Source: Subtercola boreus
GTDB lineage: Bacteria > Actinomycetota > Actinomycetes > Actinomycetales > Microbacteriaceae
DNA length: 64,000 nt
NCBI RefSeq assembly: GCF_006716115.1
Contig: NZ_VFOO01000001.1
Span: 496,001-560,000 of the forward strand
Direction: 5' to 3'
The notes under the pieces were generated by a model. It was not told the DNA's origin. It did not search any database and was given only the letters and a program-made list of their open reading frames with translations. The translations under genes and the position numbers were made by a program. Below, piece after piece: positions 23,498 to 34,200 of the stretch. Numbering within the stretch: the first letter of the stretch is position 1; each line of letters opens with the position of its first letter.

Positions 23498-23935
23498 TCA
23501 GCTGCGGTTCGCTGCAGCCGCCTCGAGCGCCGGCAGCGCCTGCGCGAGGGTGCCGATATCGTCGTCGGACTGGTCGGAGAGCAACTGCAGTACCCGGTTG
23601 GTGCGGGCGAGGCGCGCCTTCGCGACCGCTTCCACACCCGACTCGGAGGCGCGGAGGAGGAACGACCGGCCGTCTGCCGGGTCGGGTTCGCGTTCGACGA
23701 GGCCCCGGTTCTCAAGATCGGCGACGATCCTGGTCATCGTGGGGGCGGCGACGTTCTCGAGCCGCGCGAGGTCGCTCGGGCGGAGCGGACCGGCGGCGTT
23801 CACGCTCGACAGGGCCGAGAGCACCCCATTGCTCAGTTCGTCACCGACGGGGCGGATGCGGCGATTCAGGCGGCTGATGGCCAGCAGGAGGCGTTCGGCC
23901 ACCTCGTGGCGGTCGATGCTGGTTTCGTCAGGCAT
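23498..23935 (-). CDS. MarR family transcriptional regulator
   Basis: 145 residues with the winged helix: LRPSDLARLENVAAPTMTRIVADLENRGLV (recognition helix region, about 60-90) and a beta-wing VEREPDPADGRSFLL. It lies 9 bp after the MFS gene on the same strand, so the regulator is co-transcribed with the pump. The TTAGTT/AACTAA dyad ahead of the MFS gene is the likely operator, giving autoregulation and ligand-induced efflux. Confidence 0.9.
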   Translation of the reverse strand: MPDETSIDRHEVAERLLLAISRLNRRIRPVGDELSNGVLSALSSVNAAGPLRPSDLARLENVAAPTMTRIVADLENRGLVEREPDPADGRSFLLRASESGVEAVAKARLARTNRVLQLLSDQSDDDIGTLAQALPALEAAAANRS

Positions 23936-23944
23936 TTCTCGACT

Positions 23945-25687
23945 TTACACTGAGCGGGTGGACGGCTGCGGGACGCTCGCCCCCTTCTCGGGAACGGCCT
24001 CCTCGACGTGCACGTACCTGGAGCCACGGGTGATCGACATCACCGCGGCGATGACCGACATGGCGGCGGCGACCACGAAGACGAGCACGAGACCGTCGTG
24101 GAACGGACCCGACAGCAGTTCGGGGAAGAACGTCTGGCCGGTGAGGGTGGCCGAATTCTGGGCCGACAGGCTGCCGAGGACTCCCGTGGGGCCGAGCAGG
24201 CTCTCGATCGGGTTGTAGCCGAGGAAAGCGGCGAACAGGCTGCCGACCGGGGGAGTCTGGCCGATCTGCGCCGCGATGTTCGCCGGCACACCGTTCTGGC
24301 TGAGGCCCGCCGTCATGGCTCCCGGAAGGGAAGAGGAGAGCCCGGCGATCATCAGCGAGAAGAACACTCCGATCGAGAGCGAACTGCCGGCGTTCAGTGC
24401 GGCGCCCGCCATTCCCGAGGCCGAACCGCGCTGGTTCGCGGGCACGCTGTTCATGATCGCGGTGCGGTTGGGCGAACTGAAGAGCCCGGAACCGATGCCG
24501 CTGAGCCCGGTGATGAGGGCGAACTCCCAGTACTCGAAGTTCACCGGGATGACCAGCAGGGCGAGGAAGGTGGCGGCGTTCAGCAGCAGGCCGGTCGTCG
24601 CGAAGGCCCGGGCGCCGAAGCGATCCGAGAGTGCCCCCGACAGCGGTCCGGCGATCAGGAAGCCGATGGTGATCGGCAGCAGGTAGATGCCTGCCCAGAG
24701 CGGGGTGTCCTCGTACGAGTAGCCGTGCAGCGGTAGCCAGATGCCCTGAAGCCAGATGATCAGCATGAACTGGAGCCCACCTCGCCCGATGGCAGCCAGG
24801 AGCCCGGCGAAGATGCCGCTCGTGAAGGCCCGGATCTTGAAGAGGTGCATGTTGAACATCGGGTTTGCCACCCGGAGTTCGATCATCACGAAGACGACGA
24901 GCAGAGCGAGGCCTCCGATGATGGCCGCGAGCACCCACGGATTCAGCCAGCCCATCGTCATGCCGCCGTAAGGCTGGATCCCATAGGTGATCCCGGCGAG
25001 CACGGCCGTGAGGCCGACCGCGAAGGTGATGTTGCCGGGCCAGTCCACCGAGCTCTTCGTACTGGTGCCGACCTCGTGCAGCGACTTGTACGACCAGATC
25101 GTGCCGATGATGCCGATCGGAACGCTCACGAAGAACACCGCGCGCCAGTCGACCACGGCGAGCAGTCCGCCGACGATCAGGCCGATGAAGCTGCCGGCGA
25201 TCGCAGCGACCTGGTTGATCCCCAGGGCGAACCCGCGTTTGTTGACAGGGAACGCATCGGTCAGGATCGCGGTCGAGTTCGCGAAGAGCATGGCCCCGCC
25301 GACGCCCTGCACGACCCGCCAGACGATGAGCCACATCGCGCCCGCTCCGGCGCTGTACGGGTCCAGGGCAAGGGCGATCGATCCGGCGGTGAACACGATG
25401 AAGCCGATGTTGTAGATCTTCACGCGGCCGTAGATGTCGCCGAGCCGACCGAAGGTGACCACGAACACAGCCGTCACCAGCATGTAGCCCATCAGGATCC
25501 AGAGCAGGTAACTGACGTTGCCGGGTTCCAGCGGGTTCAGCCCGATCCCCTTGAAGATGGCGGGCAGCGAGATGATGACGATCGACGAGTTGATCGTCGC
25601 CATCAGCACGCCGAGAGTGGTATTGCTGAGCGCGACCCAGCGGTACCTGGGGTGATCCTTGGTGAACAGGGCAGTACGAGAGGCCAC
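23945..25687 (-). CDS. MFS drug-efflux transporter, DHA2 (14-helix) type
   Basis: 580 residues from a GTG. About 14 membrane helices are seen. The loop after helix 2 reads [14 protein letters not shown] (motif A). The length and helix number place it in the DHA2 drug:proton antiporters. It is first in a two-gene operon with the MarR regulator, a usual multidrug resistance arrangement. The substrate is not predictable. Confidence 0.92.
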   Translation of the reverse strand: MASRTALFTKDHPRYRWVALSNTTLGVLMATINSSIVIISLPAIFKGIGLNPLEPGNVSYLLWILMGYMLVTAVFVVTFGRLGDIYGRVKIYNIGFIVFTAGSIALALDPYSAGAGAMWLIVWRVVQGVGGAMLFANSTAILTDAFPVNKRGFALGINQVAAIAGSFIGLIVGGLLAVVDWRAVFFVSVPIGIIGTIWSYKSLHEVGTSTKSSVDWPGNITFAVGLTAVLAGITYGIQPYGGMTMGWLNPWVLAAIIGGLALLVVFVMIELRVANPMFNMHLFKIRAFTSGIFAGLLAAIGRGGLQFMLIIWLQGIWLPLHGYSYEDTPLWAGIYLLPITIGFLIAGPLSGALSDRFGARAFATTGLLLNAATFLALLVIPVNFEYWEFALITGLSGIGSGLFSSPNRTAIMNSVPANQRGSASGMAGAALNAGSSLSIGVFFSLMIAGLSSSLPGAMTAGLSQNGVPANIAAQIGQTPPVGSLFAAFLGYNPIESLLGPTGVLGSLSAQNSATLTGQTFFPELLSGPFHDGLVLVFVVAAAMSVIAAVMSITRGSRYVHVEEAVPEKGASVPQPSTRSV

Positions 25688-25716
25688 AGGATGCTCCGGA
25701 GTCAGTAGGGCACTTA

Positions 25717-25738
25717 TTAGTTGCTTTAGCCTAACTAA
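25717..25738. promoter_or_regulatory. Probable MarR operator dyad (TTAGTT-N10-AACTAA)
   Basis: A perfect 6-bp inverted repeat in a 22-bp AT-rich island, 30 bp upstream of the MFS start and overlapping the end of the Pr6Pr gene. Dyads like this are typical of MarR-family sites. Confidence 0.6.
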
Positions 25739-26408
25739 CTATAGTGCGCCTGCGGCTGATCCAGATCGTTCCCGCACCGATCGCCGTGATGACCAGGGCG
25801 ATGAGGATCACATAGAACGTCACGGAGAGGTAGCCGTTCGCCGACGTCGCCGGGTTCAGGAAGGGGTACGGGTACCACTCCTTGCCGGTGGCGCTGTCGA
25901 TGGCCAGCGGCCCGCGGACCAGGGTGTAGACCACCCAGACGATCGGGAAGGACAGGATCGCCCAGAGACGCTTCCAGTTCAGCGGCACCCGCCCCGGGGC
26001 GAACAGCCAGTCGAGCAGCAGGTAGATCGGCGCGATCACGTGCAGAATTTCGTTCGACCAGGCGAGCGTCTGTCCCTGGGGGAGTGCAATGCCGCGGAGC
26101 AACAGGTTGTAGACGATTCCGGTGGTCACCATGTAGGTGACCACGGCTGCGCGCACAGTGGTGAAGAGCACGGGATCGGGCGACACGCGGCGCACGACCA
26201 GCGCTGCCCCGACGACGAGCACCACGATGCTGGCCGCGTTGGAGTCGATCGTGAAGAAGCTGAAGAAATTGACCACCACGAAACCCACCGATGCAGGGTT
26301 CGCCTGGTTGGCGAGATTCGCGGTGTGGGCCAGCTGGCCCACAATGGCGGTGGCTATGGCGGCTGCGACCAGGATGCGCAGCACGCTGAACAGGAGCTTC
26401 ATGTCCAC
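25731..26408 (-). CDS. Pr6Pr family six-helix membrane protein
   Basis: 225 residues with about six membrane helices. Conserved spots include FTIDSN between helices 2 and 3, the conserved [14 protein letters not shown] stretch and [11 protein letters not shown]. Members are integral membrane proteins of unknown function found in actinobacteria and firmicutes. The start is at MDMKLL or two codons later. The gene is on the same strand as, and upstream of, the MFS-MarR pair, but the operator between them suggests a separate transcript. Confidence 0.8.
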   Translation of the reverse strand: MDMKLLFSVLRILVAAAIATAIVGQLAHTANLANQANPASVGFVVVNFFSFFTIDSNAASIVVLVVGAALVVRRVSPDPVLFTTVRAAVVTYMVTTGIVYNLLLRGIALPQGQTLAWSNEILHVIAPIYLLLDWLFAPGRVPLNWKRLWAILSFPIVWVVYTLVRGPLAIDSATGKEWYPYPFLNPATSANGYLSVTFYVILIALVITAIGAGTIWISRRRTIVS

Positions 26409-26456
26409 AGCATAGGACGCGGTGGCGTGCCGGCGTGGTGTCCCAGCGGGGCGGGG

Positions 26457-26924
26457 TCAGGCGGCTTTCGCGAAAGACCCCTCGGCGTGGGATGAACGGC
26501 TGACGACCGAGTCGTCGGGAACGACGGAGTCGTGAGCGACATGCACCGAGTCGGCGACGGTCGCGCGGTCGCCGATACGACTGTGGCTGCCGATCTTCGC
26601 GCCGCGGCCGATGCGGGATTCCTGCCCCACGTGCACGCTCGCCCCGATGAACACTCCGGCACCCACGAGGGCGCCGCGGTCGATCCAGCTGCCGGCGCCG
26701 ATCCAGGCACCCTGCCCGACCTGGGCGTCGGGTTCGACGTAGGCGGACGATTCGATGTAGGCGCTCGGGTGCACCGTCGCGGTCGCCGAAATGAAGCCGC
26801 GACCATTCAGGTGGTGCTTGTAACGCGCGAGTTCACCGAACTCGTTCTCGATCTCGACATAGACCTTGCTCAACAGTGTCTCCCTGACGTACTTGTGCCT
26901 GAGGTTCTTGTACCTTTGATACAT
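26457..26924 (-). CDS. Left-handed beta-helix (hexapeptide repeat) protein of unknown function
   Basis: 155 residues. A basic N-terminal helix (MYQRYKNLRHKYV) precedes about a dozen hexapeptide turns such as ATVHPSAYIESSAYVEPDAQVGQGAWIGAG, interrupted here only for brevity. The fold is that of sugar or amino-acid acyltransferases, but no catalytic histidine loop typical of an acetyltransferase stands out. It could be a scaffold or trimeric binding protein. It stands alone; the next gene upstream is the DUF4349 lipoprotein, whose stop is 42 bp before this ATG. Confidence 0.7.
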   Translation of the reverse strand: MYQRYKNLRHKYVRETLLSKVYVEIENEFGELARYKHHLNGRGFISATATVHPSAYIESSAYVEPDAQVGQGAWIGAGSWIDRGALVGAGVFIGASVHVGQESRIGRGAKIGSHSRIGDRATVADSVHVAHDSVVPDDSVVSRSSHAEGSFAKAA

Positions 26925-26966
26925 GTAACACCGCGGGAGGCTAGTCGATTCCCTACAGGCTGCAAA

Positions 26967-27857
26967 TCAGCTGGGCGTTTGCGCCTCCTCCGCTCGCCGT
27001 GTACGACGCATGCCGAGACGGATGACCAGCAGCACGATCGCGGCGATCAGAGCGAGCGCGACCAGCCAGGGCAGGGCCACCCCGAACGCGACAAGAGCTC
27101 CCGACAGCGCCGTCACCAGCGAGGACCAACCGGTGCCGAGGCCACTCCAGAAGTCGCCGGGACCGACCGTCGGCGCGGTGGCGGCCGTATCGACACTGAC
27201 CGTGATCGCGGAGTAGGCGACGGTGTCGGTGAGCGCCGTGCGCTGCGCGACCAGGCTGTCGAGGTCGGCCTGGCGCTCGGAGAGGGTGGATTCCAGCGCG
27301 ATGAGGTCGGTGGTGCTCGTCGCCTTCGACATCAGGTCGAGGAGCCGGGCGACCGAGGTCTGCAGGGCGGTGATCCGCGCGGCGATGTCACTCGACTGGG
27401 CCGTCACGTCCGTCGCCGTGATGCTGACGGAGTCGACCGTGGCGAGCTCTTTCAGGCCGTCGATCGCCTCGGTCACCTTCTCGCTGGGGATGCGGAGCAC
27501 GAGGTCGGCTCGTGCGTCGCCGGAGGTCTGCTCCGTCCGGTTGTCGACATGCCCGCCGAGCGACGTCGCCAGGGCGACGGCGCGGTCGGCGACGGTTGTC
27601 GGTTCCTCGGCGAGGAGGGCGATGGTTCCCGTCGTGACGATCTGCGCGCCGGGAACCAGTGTCGCGACATCCCGGCCCGTGTCGCCGTCGGAGTGTGCCG
27701 CCAGCGTGCCTCCGGGGGAGTTGTTCGCGTCGCTGGAGGTTCCACCGCCTTCGAAGGTTTCGCCCGGCGAACTGCTGGATGCGCTGCCGAGGGCCGAGCA
27801 TCCACCGAGCAGCAGGGCGACGGACAGTGCGCCGATAACGAGCAATTTTCGCTTCAT
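26967..27857 (-). CDS. DUF4349 domain-containing lipoprotein
   Basis: 296 residues from the ATG giving MKRKLLVIGALSVALLLGGC, a signal peptide with lipobox LGGC. A Ser/Gly/Asn-rich linker follows, then the DUF4349 domain: IVTTGTIALLAEEP, a long helical stretch around STTDLIALESTLSERQADL (coiled coil), and one C-terminal membrane helix with a basic end. Members are surface proteins of unknown function. A longer frame upstream adds a non-signal-like sequence and was not chosen. Confidence 0.9.
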   Translation of the reverse strand: MKRKLLVIGALSVALLLGGCSALGSASSSSPGETFEGGGTSSDANNSPGGTLAAHSDGDTGRDVATLVPGAQIVTTGTIALLAEEPTTVADRAVALATSLGGHVDNRTEQTSGDARADLVLRIPSEKVTEAIDGLKELATVDSVSITATDVTAQSSDIAARITALQTSVARLLDLMSKATSTTDLIALESTLSERQADLDSLVAQRTALTDTVAYSAITVSVDTAATAPTVGPGDFWSGLGTGWSSLVTALSGALVAFGVALPWLVALALIAAIVLLVIRLGMRRTRRAEEAQTPS

Positions 27858-27942
27858 GGCCACACTGTAGGCAAACCACCTGCGAATCAAGCCTCCCCAG
27901 CGCACATGGTTATCGGGTTGTTATCCGCCCTAGGCTGGGGGA

Positions 27943-28926
27943 ATGCATTCACGCGAACTCGGCCGTACCCACCGCACCGTCTCGGAGATCGGGCTCGGCA
28001 CCTGGCAACTCGGCGCCGACTGGGGCGACGTCCACGAAGAGGATGCCCTGGCCGTACTCGATGCGGCTGTCGACCATGGTGTCACCTTCTTCGACACGGC
28101 CGACGTCTACGGCGACGGTCGGAGCGAGCAGACGATCGGCTCCTACCTGGCATCGAACCCCGGGCACTCGATCACGGTCGCAACGAAGATGGGGCGGCGG
28201 GAGGCGCAGGTCGCGTCGAACTACGTGCTCGACAACTTCCGGCTGTGGACAGACCGGTCGCGCCAGAACCTCGGCGTCGACACACTCGACCTGGTGCAGC
28301 TGCACTGCCCGCCCTCCGAGGTCTTCACCGACGATGCGGTCTACGACGCGCTCGACACCCTCTTCTCCGAGGAACGCATCGCCGCCTACGGGTTCAGCGT
28401 GGAGACCGCAGACCAGGCGCTCGCCGCCATCGCGCGGCCCGGCACCGCGACCATCCAGATCATCCTGAACGCGTTCCGGCTGAAGCCGCTCGACGAGGTG
28501 CTGCCCGCGGCGCGCGCCGCGGGGGTCGGCATCATCGCGCGTGTCCCGCTCGCCTCCGGGCTCCTCAGCGGCAAGTACACGGCCGAGACCACGTTCGACG
28601 CGAACGACCACCGCACCTTCAACCGGGACGGCAGCGCATTCGATGTGGGCGAGACCTTCTCGGGCGTCGACTTCGCCACCGGTGTCGAGGCGGCCCGTGC
28701 GTTCGCCGAGCTGGTGCCGGAGGGCGTCGCGCCTGCCACCGCCGCTCTCGCCTGGGTCGCACAGCAGCCCGGCGTCAGCGCGGTCATCCCCGGCGCGCGC
28801 ACCCCCGGCCAGGCCGTGGGAAACGCGGAGGCGGGCTCCCTCCCGCCCCTCGGCGCCGCCTTCGACGACGGTGTGCACGCCATCTACGACCGCTACTTCC
28901 GCCAGAGCATCCACTCCCGCTGGTAG
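27943..28926 (+). CDS. Aldo/keto reductase
   Basis: 327 residues of the (beta/alpha)8 AKR fold. The catalytic tetrad region is present: FFDTADVYGDG (Asp and Tyr, about 47-57), VATKMGRR (Lys) and LVQLHCPP (His). The C-terminal AAALAWVAQQPGVSAVIPGARTPGQ binds NADP(H). It resembles the YajO/AKR11-13-like bacterial reductases. Divergent from the DUF4349 gene. Substrate unknown. Confidence 0.92.
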   Translation: MHSRELGRTHRTVSEIGLGTWQLGADWGDVHEEDALAVLDAAVDHGVTFFDTADVYGDGRSEQTIGSYLASNPGHSITVATKMGRREAQVASNYVLDNFRLWTDRSRQNLGVDTLDLVQLHCPPSEVFTDDAVYDALDTLFSEERIAAYGFSVETADQALAAIARPGTATIQIILNAFRLKPLDEVLPAARAAGVGIIARVPLASGLLSGKYTAETTFDANDHRTFNRDGSAFDVGETFSGVDFATGVEAARAFAELVPEGVAPATAALAWVAQQPGVSAVIPGARTPGQAVGNAEAGSLPPLGAAFDDGVHAIYDRYFRQSIHSRW

Positions 28927-28932
28927 AGAGCG

Positions 28933-28959
28933 CCCGCCCTTCTCGCGAGCGACGGCGGG
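28933..28959. terminator. Possible hairpin between convergent aldo/keto reductase genes
   Basis: CCCGCC (28933-28938) and GGCGGG (28954-28959) form a 6-bp stem in the 39-bp convergent gap. No T tract follows, so it is weak. Confidence 0.3.
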
Positions 28960-28965
28960 AGGCCG

Positions 28966-29790
28966 CTAGCCGACGTCGTCGGGGTCGCGGCCGGTGCGCT
29001 CACCGGTCTCGAGCGCGGCGATGAGGGCGAGGTCTGCGTCGTCGAGGGTGAACTCGAACACGTCGATGTTGCTCGCGATGCGCGAGGGCGTGATCGATTT
29101 CGGGATGACGACGTTCCCGAGCTGCACATGCCAGCGGATGACGACCTGCGCGGGGGAGACGCCGTGCTTCGCGGCAATACCGTCGAGCACGGGATTGCCG
29201 AGCACCCGGCCCCGGGCGAGCGGCGACCACGCCTCGGTGAGGATACCGTGCGCGTCATGGTACGCGCGGAGGTCGGCCTGGGGGAGCCACGGGTGCAGCT
29301 CCACCTGGTTGACGCTCGGAACCACACCCGTCTCGGCCGCGAGCCGGTCGAGGTGGTGCGTGTGGAAGTTCGAGACGCCGATGGATCGGGCCAGCCCGTC
29401 GGCCTGGATCCTCTCGAGGGCCCGCCAGGTCTCGACATAGAGGTTCTGCTTCGGTGCGGGCCAGTGGATCAGGAAGAGGTCGACATAGTCGAGTCCCAGC
29501 CGGTCGAGGCTCTCATCGAAGGAGCGGCGTGCCTCGTCGTAGCCGTGTCGGTCCTGGAAGACCTTCGTCGTGACGAAGATCTCCCGGCGATCCACCTCCG
29601 AGCGGTTCACAGCCTCACCGACCCCGACCTCATTGTCGTAGAGGGTCGCCGTGTCGATGTGGCGGTAGCCGGCGTCGAGGGCGACTCCGATCGCGTCGAC
29701 CGCTTCGGCGTCGGTCACTTTGTAGACCCCGAGCCCGACCTGCGGGATCGTGTGGCCGTCGTTCAGGGGCATCGCTGGAGCTGTGGTCAT
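28966..29790 (-). CDS. Aldo/keto reductase, 2,5-diketo-D-gluconate reductase-like (AKR5)
   Basis: 274 residues. The AKR5 pattern is clear: GYRHIDTATLYDNEVGVGEA (catalytic Asp and Tyr near 44-49), IFVTTKVF (Lys) and DLFLIHWPAP (His), and the cofactor loop VIPKSITPSRIASN. Such enzymes reduce keto sugars and aldehydes with NADPH. Convergent with the preceding reductase, and only distantly similar to it, so the pair is not a recent duplication. Confidence 0.93.
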   Translation of the reverse strand: MTTAPAMPLNDGHTIPQVGLGVYKVTDAEAVDAIGVALDAGYRHIDTATLYDNEVGVGEAVNRSEVDRREIFVTTKVFQDRHGYDEARRSFDESLDRLGLDYVDLFLIHWPAPKQNLYVETWRALERIQADGLARSIGVSNFHTHHLDRLAAETGVVPSVNQVELHPWLPQADLRAYHDAHGILTEAWSPLARGRVLGNPVLDGIAAKHGVSPAQVVIRWHVQLGNVVIPKSITPSRIASNIDVFEFTLDDADLALIAALETGERTGRDPDDVG

Positions 29791-29846
29791 GACCCCATTC
29801 TTCTACGGTCGCGCGCCCTTGCCGTTCGCCACCGGCCGGGGCGCGC

Positions 29847-31055
29847 TCAGCTCGTGACGGCGGCGAACGGCTCGGTGTCGGGAATCGGACTGGCGTCCCT
29901 GCCGCGGAGGTCCGGGTGCCAGCGCCGACCGAGGAGGGGCACGAGGAAACCGACGAGCGCGAGTGCGGCGGCGACGACGAACGCGCCCGTCGGTCCCTGC
30001 GCGTCGATGAGGAACCCCGCGAGAGCGGATCCGACAGCCGCACCGATGAGCTGGCCGGTGCCGACCCAGCCGTACGCCTCCGCCGTCTCGCTGAAACGCA
30101 CGCTCGACGAGACGATCGAGAACATCACGGCCAGCGCGGGAGCGATACCGACCCCGGCCAGGAACAGGAAGACAGCGAGCCACCACACGTTCAGGGAGAC
30201 GGCTGCGATCGCCGTGCCGGCGAAGACGATCAGCATGCGCTGCGCGAGGGCCCACGGACCGATTCCGACGTGGCCGAGCGCGAGACCGCCGACCAGGGAG
30301 CCCACCGCGAAGATGGCCAGCACGATACCGGCCTCCGCGCCGCCGTGCCCGAACGAGGCGACGACCCCTGCCTCGATCGCCGCGCAGGCCGCCACCAGCA
30401 GGAAGCCGACGATCGTCGCGAGCAGAACGGGGGGCTTGGCCAGCACCGCCCCGAGGCGCTTGCGGCTGCGGGGGATGCGCACCCGGCCGAGTTCGGGGCT
30501 CGACAGGAACCACGCGCCGCCGCCCACCAGGAACGCGACCGCGAGCAGGATGCCCTCGACCGTGCCGACCTGCGTCGCGGTGAAGGTGGTGATGACCGGC
30601 CCGACGACCCAGATGATCTCCTGCGCCGAGGCGTCGAGCGAGAACAGCGGGGTGAGCTGCTTCGAGTTGACCATCTTCGGGTAGATCGTGCGGACGGCAG
30701 GCTGGATCGGCGGCATCGTGAGGCCCGCCGCGAAGGCGACCCCCATGGTCAGCGGGATCGTCATCGGAACGAGCGCGATGACGGAGACAGCGATCGCACA
30801 GATCGCGATCGTGCCCGTGATCACCGGCCGCATGCCGAGCCGGCCCATCAGGCGGCTCGTCAGCGGTCCCGCGATCGCCTGCCCGATCGACAGTGCGGCG
30901 AGCACCAGCCCGGCCGCGCCATACGATCCGTGCACCCGTTCGATGTGCAGCAGGAAGGCGAGCGACAGCATGCCGAAGGGGAACCGTGCCACGAGCTGGG
31001 CGGCCATGATCCGCCCGACACCGCGGGTCTTCAGAAGATTTGCGTAACTGCTCAC
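29847..31055 (-). CDS. Major facilitator superfamily transporter
   Basis: 402 residues with about 12 membrane helices and the motif A-like loop SRLMGRLGMRPVIT near residue 65. The sequence begins by resembling predicted arabinose-efflux/YfiS-like permeases. Substrate not predictable. No regulator is adjacent. Confidence 0.85.
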   Translation of the reverse strand: MSSYANLLKTRGVGRIMAAQLVARFPFGMLSLAFLLHIERVHGSYGAAGLVLAALSIGQAIAGPLTSRLMGRLGMRPVITGTIAICAIAVSVIALVPMTIPLTMGVAFAAGLTMPPIQPAVRTIYPKMVNSKQLTPLFSLDASAQEIIWVVGPVITTFTATQVGTVEGILLAVAFLVGGGAWFLSSPELGRVRIPRSRKRLGAVLAKPPVLLATIVGFLLVAACAAIEAGVVASFGHGGAEAGIVLAIFAVGSLVGGLALGHVGIGPWALAQRMLIVFAGTAIAAVSLNVWWLAVFLFLAGVGIAPALAVMFSIVSSSVRFSETAEAYGWVGTGQLIGAAVGSALAGFLIDAQGPTGAFVVAAALALVGFLVPLLGRRWHPDLRGRDASPIPDTEPFAAVTS

Positions 31056-31133
31056 AAGAGGTCAAGTGTACCGGTTGGACGGTACAAGAACGCCCCTGTG
31101 GCAGGTGCAGACATCCGATCGTCACCGGGAGTT

Positions 31134-31213
31134 CAGCCCGGCAGCAGCCTCAGCTCACGGCCGACTCAGCCCGGCAGCAGCCCCAGCCCGGCAGCCGGCT
31201 CAGCCCGGCGGCC
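31134..31213. repeat. Repeats of CAGCCCGGCAGC immediately downstream of hrpA
   Basis: The string CAGCCCGGCAGCAGCC occurs at 31134 and 31167, with shorter copies at 31184 and 31201, in the gap between hrpA and the MFS gene. Confidence 0.75.
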
Positions 31214-31216
31214 AAC

Positions 31217-34200
31217 TCAGCTCGCGAGCAGCTTCTGCAGCCGCTGGAGCGAGACGGGCTCAGCGGTTCCGAGCGACTGCGCGAAGAGGCTGATCCGCAA
31301 CTCCTCGATCATCCAGCGCGCGCGGATGAGCGGGGCGCTCAGCACCGAGGCGGCATCCGCCGGCAGGGGGAGCGCGCCGCCCGATGCTTCGTAGCGTGCT
31401 GTGGCATTCTGTACCTCCGTCATCCAGGCCCGGTCCCGTGCCGGTGCGTCGGGCAACTTCTGCATACGCTGCTCAACCCCTGTCAAGTACCGTGGATAAC
31501 TCCGCAGCTGCACCGTGCCTGTGGAGGAGATGAAGCCAGGGAAGATCAGCGCCGCCAGCTGGGCCCGGGCATCCGACAGTGCCGGCAGCAGCGACACACT
31601 GGTCACAGCCTTGAGGGCCCGCTCGGCATCCCGAGCCTTCAGCAGGGTCGCCGCAACGGTGGCGACGGTCTGGTACATCGAATCGATGATGCCGGCCGAG
31701 AGGCGATCGCGGACAGCCTCGAACTCGTCCTTCGTGTACAGCAGGCCCGCCGGATGCTCGGCCCGCAGCACCTCGTCGGCCGAAGCGCGCAGGCAGTCGT
31801 CGAACAGGGCCTGGATGCCCGGGTAGGGGCTCGTTGCGAGGATCAGTTTCTCGTTCTGGCTGAGGTGCTCGCGAACGTACGACACCGGTGAGGGCACGGC
31901 GAGCAGCAGCAGGCGCCGGATGCCCGCGGGCGTCAGCCGGTCGGCCTCCTGCTGGGTGCTCATCAGCCGGATCGCAACAGAGCTCTTCTCGTCCACAATC
32001 GCGGGATATGCGCGAATCACACTGTTCTGGAGTTTCGTGTCCACGAACCTCGGCAGTTCCGTAAAGTCCCACGTTGTGAGGCCGCTCCGCTCCAACGAGT
32101 GCGCGGTCTGGCGAGAAGCACGGGCGACACTGTCGCGCGCCGCCGAACGGAACCGGGCCTGGAGTGCGGGCAGATCCTTCGACGCCGCGACAGTCTTGCC
32201 CGTCTCATCCACCACACGGAAGGAGACGGAGAGATGCGAGGGAATGCGCGAGCGGTCGAAATCACTCACGGCGACGGGTACGTACGCCAGGCGCGACATG
32301 GTCTGGGCGAGAGAGGCGAGGAAGGTCAGTTCGTCGCTCCCGGCATCCGGCAGCGACGTCAGGAGCTTCGACGCCCAGTCGGTCGCCGGCACGAAGTTCC
32401 GCCGGATCGCCTTCGGCAGCGAGCGGATCAGCGCGGTCACCAGTTCCTCGCGGAAGCCCGGCACCTGCGCCTCGAAGTCCTCCGGCTCCAGCCGCGGCAG
32501 CAGAGCGAGCGGAACGGTCACGCTGACCCCATCATCGTCGGAGCCCGGCTCGAACCGGTACGACAGCGCGAGCTGCTGGTCGCCCTGCTGCCAGGCCGCG
32601 GGGAATTTCGTCTCGTCGACCTCCGGTGCGCCCTCGGGCAGCAGCGAATCGACGGTCATCGTGAGCAGCGCAGGCGTGTCGTGCCGGGCCTTCTTCCACC
32701 AGCCGTCGAAGCTCCGCGCGGTGTTGACGTCACGCGGCACGCGCTTGTCGTAGAACTCGAAGACCGCCTCGTCGTCGAGCAGCAGGTCGCGGCGGCGACT
32801 GCGTTCCTCGATCTCGGCGAGCTCGTCACGGAATCGCCGGTTCTCCCGGTCGAAGGCGTGAGGGGATTCCCAGTCACCGTCGACGAGGGCGTGCCGGATG
32901 AACAGCTCACGGGCATAGGCGGCATCCACCCGGGAGAACTGCACCCGGCGTTTCTGGATGATCGGCACCCCGTAGAGCGTTACCCGCTCGAACGCGACCA
33001 CCGCTCCCTGCTTCTTCTCCCAGTGCGGCTCCGAATAGCTCCGCTTGCAGAGGTCCCCGGCCAGCGACTCCGCCCACGCCGGATCGATGGAGGCGTTCAT
33101 CCGGGCGAAGAGCCGGCTCGTCTCCACCAGCTCCGCACTCATCACCGCGTTCGGCTGCTTCTTCGACAGGACAGAGCCGGGAAAGAGGCTGAACCGGGTC
33201 TGGCGTGCGCCGACGTAGTCCTTCTTCGCGGTGTCCTTCAGGCCGATGTGGGAGAGCAGACCCGCAAGCAGAGACCGGTGGATGCCGTCGGGGTCGACGG
33301 ACGGCTCGCCGATCACCAGGTCGAGGGGCTTGCTGAGCTGGCGGAGCTGACGGAAGACGTCCTGCCATTCCCGCACCCGCAGGTAGTTCAGGTGCTCGGC
33401 CTTGCAGAGCCGGCGGAAGGCGCTCGACGACAGCTCCCGCTGCTTCTCCTCGACATAGTTCCAGAGGTTCAACAGGGTCAGGAAGTCACTGGTCGGGTCG
33501 GTGAACCGCGCGTGGAACTCGTCAGCGCGCTGCCGCTTCTCGAGCGGGCGTTCCCGCGGGTCCTGGACGGTCAGCCCGGCCACGATCGCCATCACCTCAC
33601 GGCTGGTGCCGTGGTTCTTCGACTCGATCACCATCCGCGCGAAGCGGGGTTCGATCGGCATCCGGGAGAGGTCGCGCCCGACCCTGCTGAGAGTCGGTAC
33701 CGCCGATGCGCCCGGCTTGTTCGACGACGACCCTGGGGCATTGATCGCGCCCAGTTCGCTCAGCAGGTCGAGCCCGTCCTTGATGCCCCGGGAGTCCGGC
33801 GGCTGCAGGAAGGGGAACGAGGCGATGTCGCCGAGCCCCAGCGAGATCATCTGCAGGATGACCGCCGCGAGGTTCGTGCGGAGGATCTCCGGTTCGGTGA
33901 ACTCGGGCCGGGCGAGATAGTCCTCCACGGAGAACAGCCGGATGCAGATACCGTCGCTCGTGCGCCCGCTCCGTCCCGCGCGCTGGTTGGCCGAGGCCTG
34001 CGAGATCGCCTCGATCGGCAGGCGCTGCACCTTCGACCGCACGCTGTAACGACTGATGCGGGCCGTGCCCGTGTCGATCACGTACTTGATGCCCGGAACG
34101 GTGAGGCTCGTCTCGGCCACGTTGGTCGCCAGCACGATCCGGCGCCGGATGCCCGGGGTGCTGTTCCGCTGGAAGACCTTGTGCTGGTCGGCGGCGCTCA

